A program made the position numbers and the translations under genes. Below are positions 5,542-7,920 of a stretch of DNA of 7,920 nt, piece by piece. Under the pieces are notes generated by a model. The model searched no databases. It saw only the letters and a program-made list of their open reading frames with translations, and was not told the DNA's origin. Source of the stretch: Ruminococcus sp. UBA5129 (GTDB taxonomy: Bacteria; Bacillota; Clostridia; Oscillospirales; Ruminococcaceae); assembly GCA_002414125.1 (NCBI GenBank), contig DHYN01000070.1, positions 103,989 to 111,908 of the forward strand. The letters run 5' to 3'. Positions within the stretch are counted from its first letter, which is position 1; each line of letters opens with the position of its first letter.

Positions 5542-7860
5542 GACAAGAACATTGGAAAGAAGCTTGACGGAAGATACGAGATCACCGAGCTTATCGGCGT
5601 CGGCGGCATGGCTGACGTGTATAAGGGTGTTGACGTTATCGACAACAAGCAGGTCGCGATAAAGATACTGAAAAAGGAATTTGCCGAGAACGAGGAGTTC
5701 CTGCGCCGATTCAGAAACGAATCCAAGGCGATAGCAGTGCTCTCTCATCCGAATATCGTCAGGATATATGACGTCGGTTTTTCTGAGAAGATACAGTATA
5801 TTATTATGGAGTATATTGACGGTATTACTCTTAAGGAGTATATCGAGGAGGAACAGGTCCTCACATGGAAGGATACAGTCCACTTCATCATCCAGATACT
5901 CCGTGCGCTCCAGCACGCTCACGATAAGGGCATCGTTCACCGCGACATAAAACCGCAGAATATCATGATGTTCACTGACGGTACGATCAAGGTCATGGAC
6001 TTCGGTATCGCAAAATTCGCGCGCGATGACGGCAAGACCGCTACGGATCAGGCTATCGGAAGCGTACACTATATCAGTCCCGAGCAGGCTAAGGGCGACA
6101 TCACCGATGCCAAGAGCGACATCTACTCGGTAGGTGCGATGATGTACGAGATGCTCACGGGAAGAAAGCCGTTCGACAGCGATAACCCCGTGTCGATAGC
6201 GGTTATGCACATGCATGACATCCCCGAGCAGCCAAGAGCTATCAATCCGTCTATCCCACAGGGTCTTGAGGAGATACTCTACAAGGCTATGGAAAAGGAT
6301 CCTGCAAACAGATATCAGTCAACGACCGAGATGATCTCGGATATTGAGACGTTTAAGGATAATCCCGAGATCACATTCGGCTATTATAACGAGGAACCTG
6401 TAAGTGACAATACCCGATTCTTCAATGCCGTGGGCGGTGAACAGACGGCAGAGCAGCCTGTTGTACCGATCATCCCCGATCATCCGTCACCCGCTCAGCC
6501 GCCTGCACCGTCTCAGTACGATAACGGCGAATACTACAACGATTACGATGAGGATGACGATGACGATGAGGAAGAGGAGCGCAGCTCGCTTGTAGTGCCT
6601 GTTCTTACGGCTGCCGTGGTAGTCGTTATCATCGTTGCGGTAATTTTCGTTGCATCGCTCCTCAAGGGCATGATAACAGGAAGCTCGCATAAGGGCGACT
6701 TCAAGATGCCCGATTTCTACGGCGTTGACTACACGACCGCTGTCAGCGAGTACGGAAACAATATCGTATTCCAAGTCAAGGAAGAGGTCTACTCCGAGGA
6801 GGTCGGAAGCGGATGTATCCTCGATCAGGATATTGCGCCCGGAACGGAGTTCAAGAAGGGCGACGTCCTCAAGGTAACAGTCAGCAAGGGTATGGAAACT
6901 GTAACGATCCCTGAGAATATTATCAAGATGAATGCTCAACTCGCGATAGCTCAGCTCAGAGAGCTCGGCATTGAGTGTGAGCCTAAGAACTACTCGAGCG
7001 ATGACGTTCCGGAGGGATGTGTCATCAGAACAGAGCCCGAGGTCGGAAGCGCTGTATCTAAGGGTTCAAAGATCATCCTCTGCGTAAGCATGGGCATCAA
7101 CAAGGAGCAGTTTGAGATGCCCGATTTCAAGGGCAAGACCTCCGAAGAAGCCGTTATGATTGCAGATGCGTTAGCACTTATCGTTCTCGATCCCGAGGTT
7201 GCTCCCTCCTACGAGAAGGAAGGCATTGTGTTCGGTCAGAGTATCGCTCCCGGTACAATGGTAGAGACCGGTACTGAGATCAGATTCCAGATCAGCTCCG
7301 GTGAGATCCCCGAGGGCGAGATACCGATCGTTATTCAGTTACCATCGGATGCGGCAGGAAGGTTCATTATTGACTTTATCATAACAAATGATGACGGCAC
7401 AAGCACAACTATCCAAAGTCAGATATTTATGCCGCAGATCATGTCCAGCGTTTCTACAAATATCAAGGGCGCAGGTGAGAAGGTCTCGGTAAGAGCCGTA
7501 CTCTCAAATATGAACAACAACCGCAGCTGTATGCTCGGCGAATATCAGTTAAACTTCGCCGATAAGAATGCAAGGACGCTAAGTGAGAATATTCGTGGTG
7601 CATTCGAGTCCGTTGGCGGAATTATCGCTCCGACAGAGGCTCCTACACAAGCGCCTCCTCAGCCGACTCAGTGGTGGGAGCCTCCTACACAGGCGCCTCC
7701 TCAGCCGACTCAGGCTCCTACGCAAGCGCCTCCGCCGACTCAGGCTCAGGAAGATCCCGGTCAAACGGATGAAGGCAATGATAACGAGCCGGTTCAGCAG
7801 AGTGCGTTCCGTCCCGATCAGTCGCAGTTCTGGTGGGGTTGGCAAAACGGTGCAGCATGA
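5539..7860 (+). CDS. prkC: PASTA-domain Ser/Thr protein kinase (PrkC/StkP/PknB family)
   Basis: This single-pass membrane kinase (773 aa) senses muropeptides or lipid II outside and phosphorylates cell-wall, division and translation proteins inside. The kinase domain (about 13-270) has the Gly loop 'GVGGMADVY' (20-28), Lys42, Glu61, the catalytic loop 'HRDIKPQN' (134-141), 'DFG' (154-156) and an activation loop with Thr167 and Thr169 before 'GSVHYISPEQ' (174-183). All key residues are intact, so it should be active. A juxtamembrane linker of about 80 residues ends in an Asp/Glu run (335-347). The membrane helix is about 351-376. Three PASTA domains follow (about 388-450, 453-518, 525-587; the first and third open with MPDF), then a beta-rich region (about 590-690), a Pro/Thr/Gln tail with short repeats (697-737), an acidic stretch and a Trp-rich end 'FWWGW'. 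It follows the phosphatase by 16 bases and overlaps rsgA by four. In B. subtilis RsgA (CpgA) is a known PrkC substrate. Confidence 0.97.
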   Translation: MDKNIGKKLDGRYEITELIGVGGMADVYKGVDVIDNKQVAIKILKKEFAENEEFLRRFRNESKAIAVLSHPNIVRIYDVGFSEKIQYIIMEYIDGITLKEYIEEEQVLTWKDTVHFIIQILRALQHAHDKGIVHRDIKPQNIMMFTDGTIKVMDFGIAKFARDDGKTATDQAIGSVHYISPEQAKGDITDAKSDIYSVGAMMYEMLTGRKPFDSDNPVSIAVMHMHDIPEQPRAINPSIPQGLEEILYKAMEKDPANRYQSTTEMISDIETFKDNPEITFGYYNEEPVSDNTRFFNAVGGEQTAEQPVVPIIPDHPSPAQPPAPSQYDNGEYYNDYDEDDDDDEEEERSSLVVPVLTAAVVVVIIVAVIFVASLLKGMITGSSHKGDFKMPDFYGVDYTTAVSEYGNNIVFQVKEEVYSEEVGSGCILDQDIAPGTEFKKGDVLKVTVSKGMETVTIPENIIKMNAQLAIAQLRELGIECEPKNYSSDDVPEGCVIRTEPEVGSAVSKGSKIILCVSMGINKEQFEMPDFKGKTSEEAVMIADALALIVLDPEVAPSYEKEGIVFGQSIAPGTMVETGTEIRFQISSGEIPEGEIPIVIQLPSDAAGRFIIDFIITNDDGTSTTIQSQIFMPQIMSSVSTNIKGAGEKVSVRAVLSNMNNNRSCMLGEYQLNFADKNARTLSENIRGAFESVGGIIAPTEAPTQAPPQPTQWWEPPTQAPPQPTQAPTQAPPPTQAQEDPGQTDEGNDNEPVQQSAFRPDQSQFWWGWQNGAA
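6553..6570 (+). repeat. GATGAC microsatellite in the kinase linker
   Basis: Three near-exact GATGAC units (the last is GATGAG) encode part of the acidic run at residues 339-344. A gain or loss of one 6-base unit keeps the frame and changes the run by two acidic residues. Confidence 0.7.
7641..7743 (+). repeat. Three imperfect direct repeats coding the kinase tail
   Basis: Unit 1 (7641-7671, 31 bases) and unit 2 (7683-7713) differ at one base and lie 42 bases apart. Unit 3 (7716-7743, 28 bases) has the same sequence with one substitution relative to unit 1 and a 3-base deletion. They encode P-T-Q-A-P-P-Q-P-T-Q twice and then P-T-Q-A-P-P-P-T-Q. Units 1 and 2 are separated by W-W-E-P. All spacings keep the frame. 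The near identity suggests recent duplication or slippage. Confidence 0.85.
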
Positions 7861-7920
7861 TGGATACCGCAGTTAGCAGACGCGGAATAATAGTTAAATG
7901 CTTAGGGGGACTCTATACGG
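7857..7920 (+). CDS. rsgA: Ribosome small-subunit-dependent GTPase RsgA, N-terminal fragment
   Basis: Only the first 21 codons are inside the window and the frame is open at the edge. The peptide 'RRGIIVKCLGGLYT' (residues 8-21) matches the start of the RsgA OB-fold domain, where relatives have G-x-I-x-K-G-x-G-G-F-Y. RsgA (YjeQ/CpgA) is a circularly permuted GTPase that acts in late 30S subunit maturation. The GTPase motifs and zinc finger lie beyond the window. ATG 7857 overlaps the kinase stop as ATGA, and a second ATG follows at 7860, so either could start translation; I see no strong ribosome binding site, which fits coupling to the kinase. The gene normally follows the PASTA kinase in Firmicutes, and this supports the call more than the short peptide does. 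Confidence 0.82.
   Translation, partial: MMDTAVSRRGIIVKCLGGLYT

Noticed and set aside
5524..6216. 230-aa open frame on the - strand over the kinase domain
   Set aside because: The sense strand encodes every conserved kinase residue; the antisense frame looks like a codon-bias artefact.
6706..7129. GATGCCCGATTTC occurring twice in the kinase gene as a mobile or regulatory repeat
   Set aside because: It encodes the matching MPDF starts of PASTA domains 1 and 3, so it reflects domain duplication.

Overview
The window is a compact, all-forward housekeeping operon from a low-to-mid GC member of the Clostridia. I infer Ruminococcus or a close Oscillospiraceae relative from protein style, codon use (AGA, ATA and ATC together with GC-rich codons) and gene order; I could not test this by search. 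The order priA, def, fmt, YugP-type membrane zinc peptidase, rsmB, rlmN, PP2C phosphatase, PASTA kinase, rsgA is a well-known conserved neighbourhood in Firmicutes. This is core genome. I see no mobile element, CRISPR array, tRNA, rRNA or accessory cassette.

Layout: bases 1-263 hold the C-terminal end of PriA (replication restart). Peptide deformylase (304-771) and methionyl-tRNA formyltransferase (773-1702) lie one base apart and form the N-formyl-methionine cycle. A 71-base gap with an imperfect stem-loop is the longest non-coding stretch. It is followed by a YugP-type zinc peptidase (1774-2433), the 16S rRNA m5C methyltransferase RsmB (2433-3740), the radical-SAM rRNA/tRNA m2A methyltransferase RlmN (3745-4800), a PP2C-type phosphatase (4797-5522), a Ser/Thr kinase with three PASTA domains (5539-7860), and the first 21 codons of RsgA (7857 to the window edge).

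The genes join translation start and maturation (def, fmt), ribosome modification and assembly (rsmB, rlmN, rsgA) and a cell-wall-sensing kinase/phosphatase pair. Stops and starts overlap at yugP/rsmB (TGATG), rlmN/phosphatase (TTGA) and kinase/rsgA (ATGA), so translational coupling is likely. rlmN and the phosphatase both appear to start at TTG.

The points most worth a second look are a perfect 13-bp inverted repeat inside rsmB, the acidic cytoplasmic flank of the kinase membrane segment (opposite to the positive-inside rule), the repeat-built Pro/Thr/Gln tail with a Trp-rich C-terminus on the kinase, a roughly 180-base AT-rich patch inside rlmN, and a shortened loop in Fmt. I found no convincing undescribed system.
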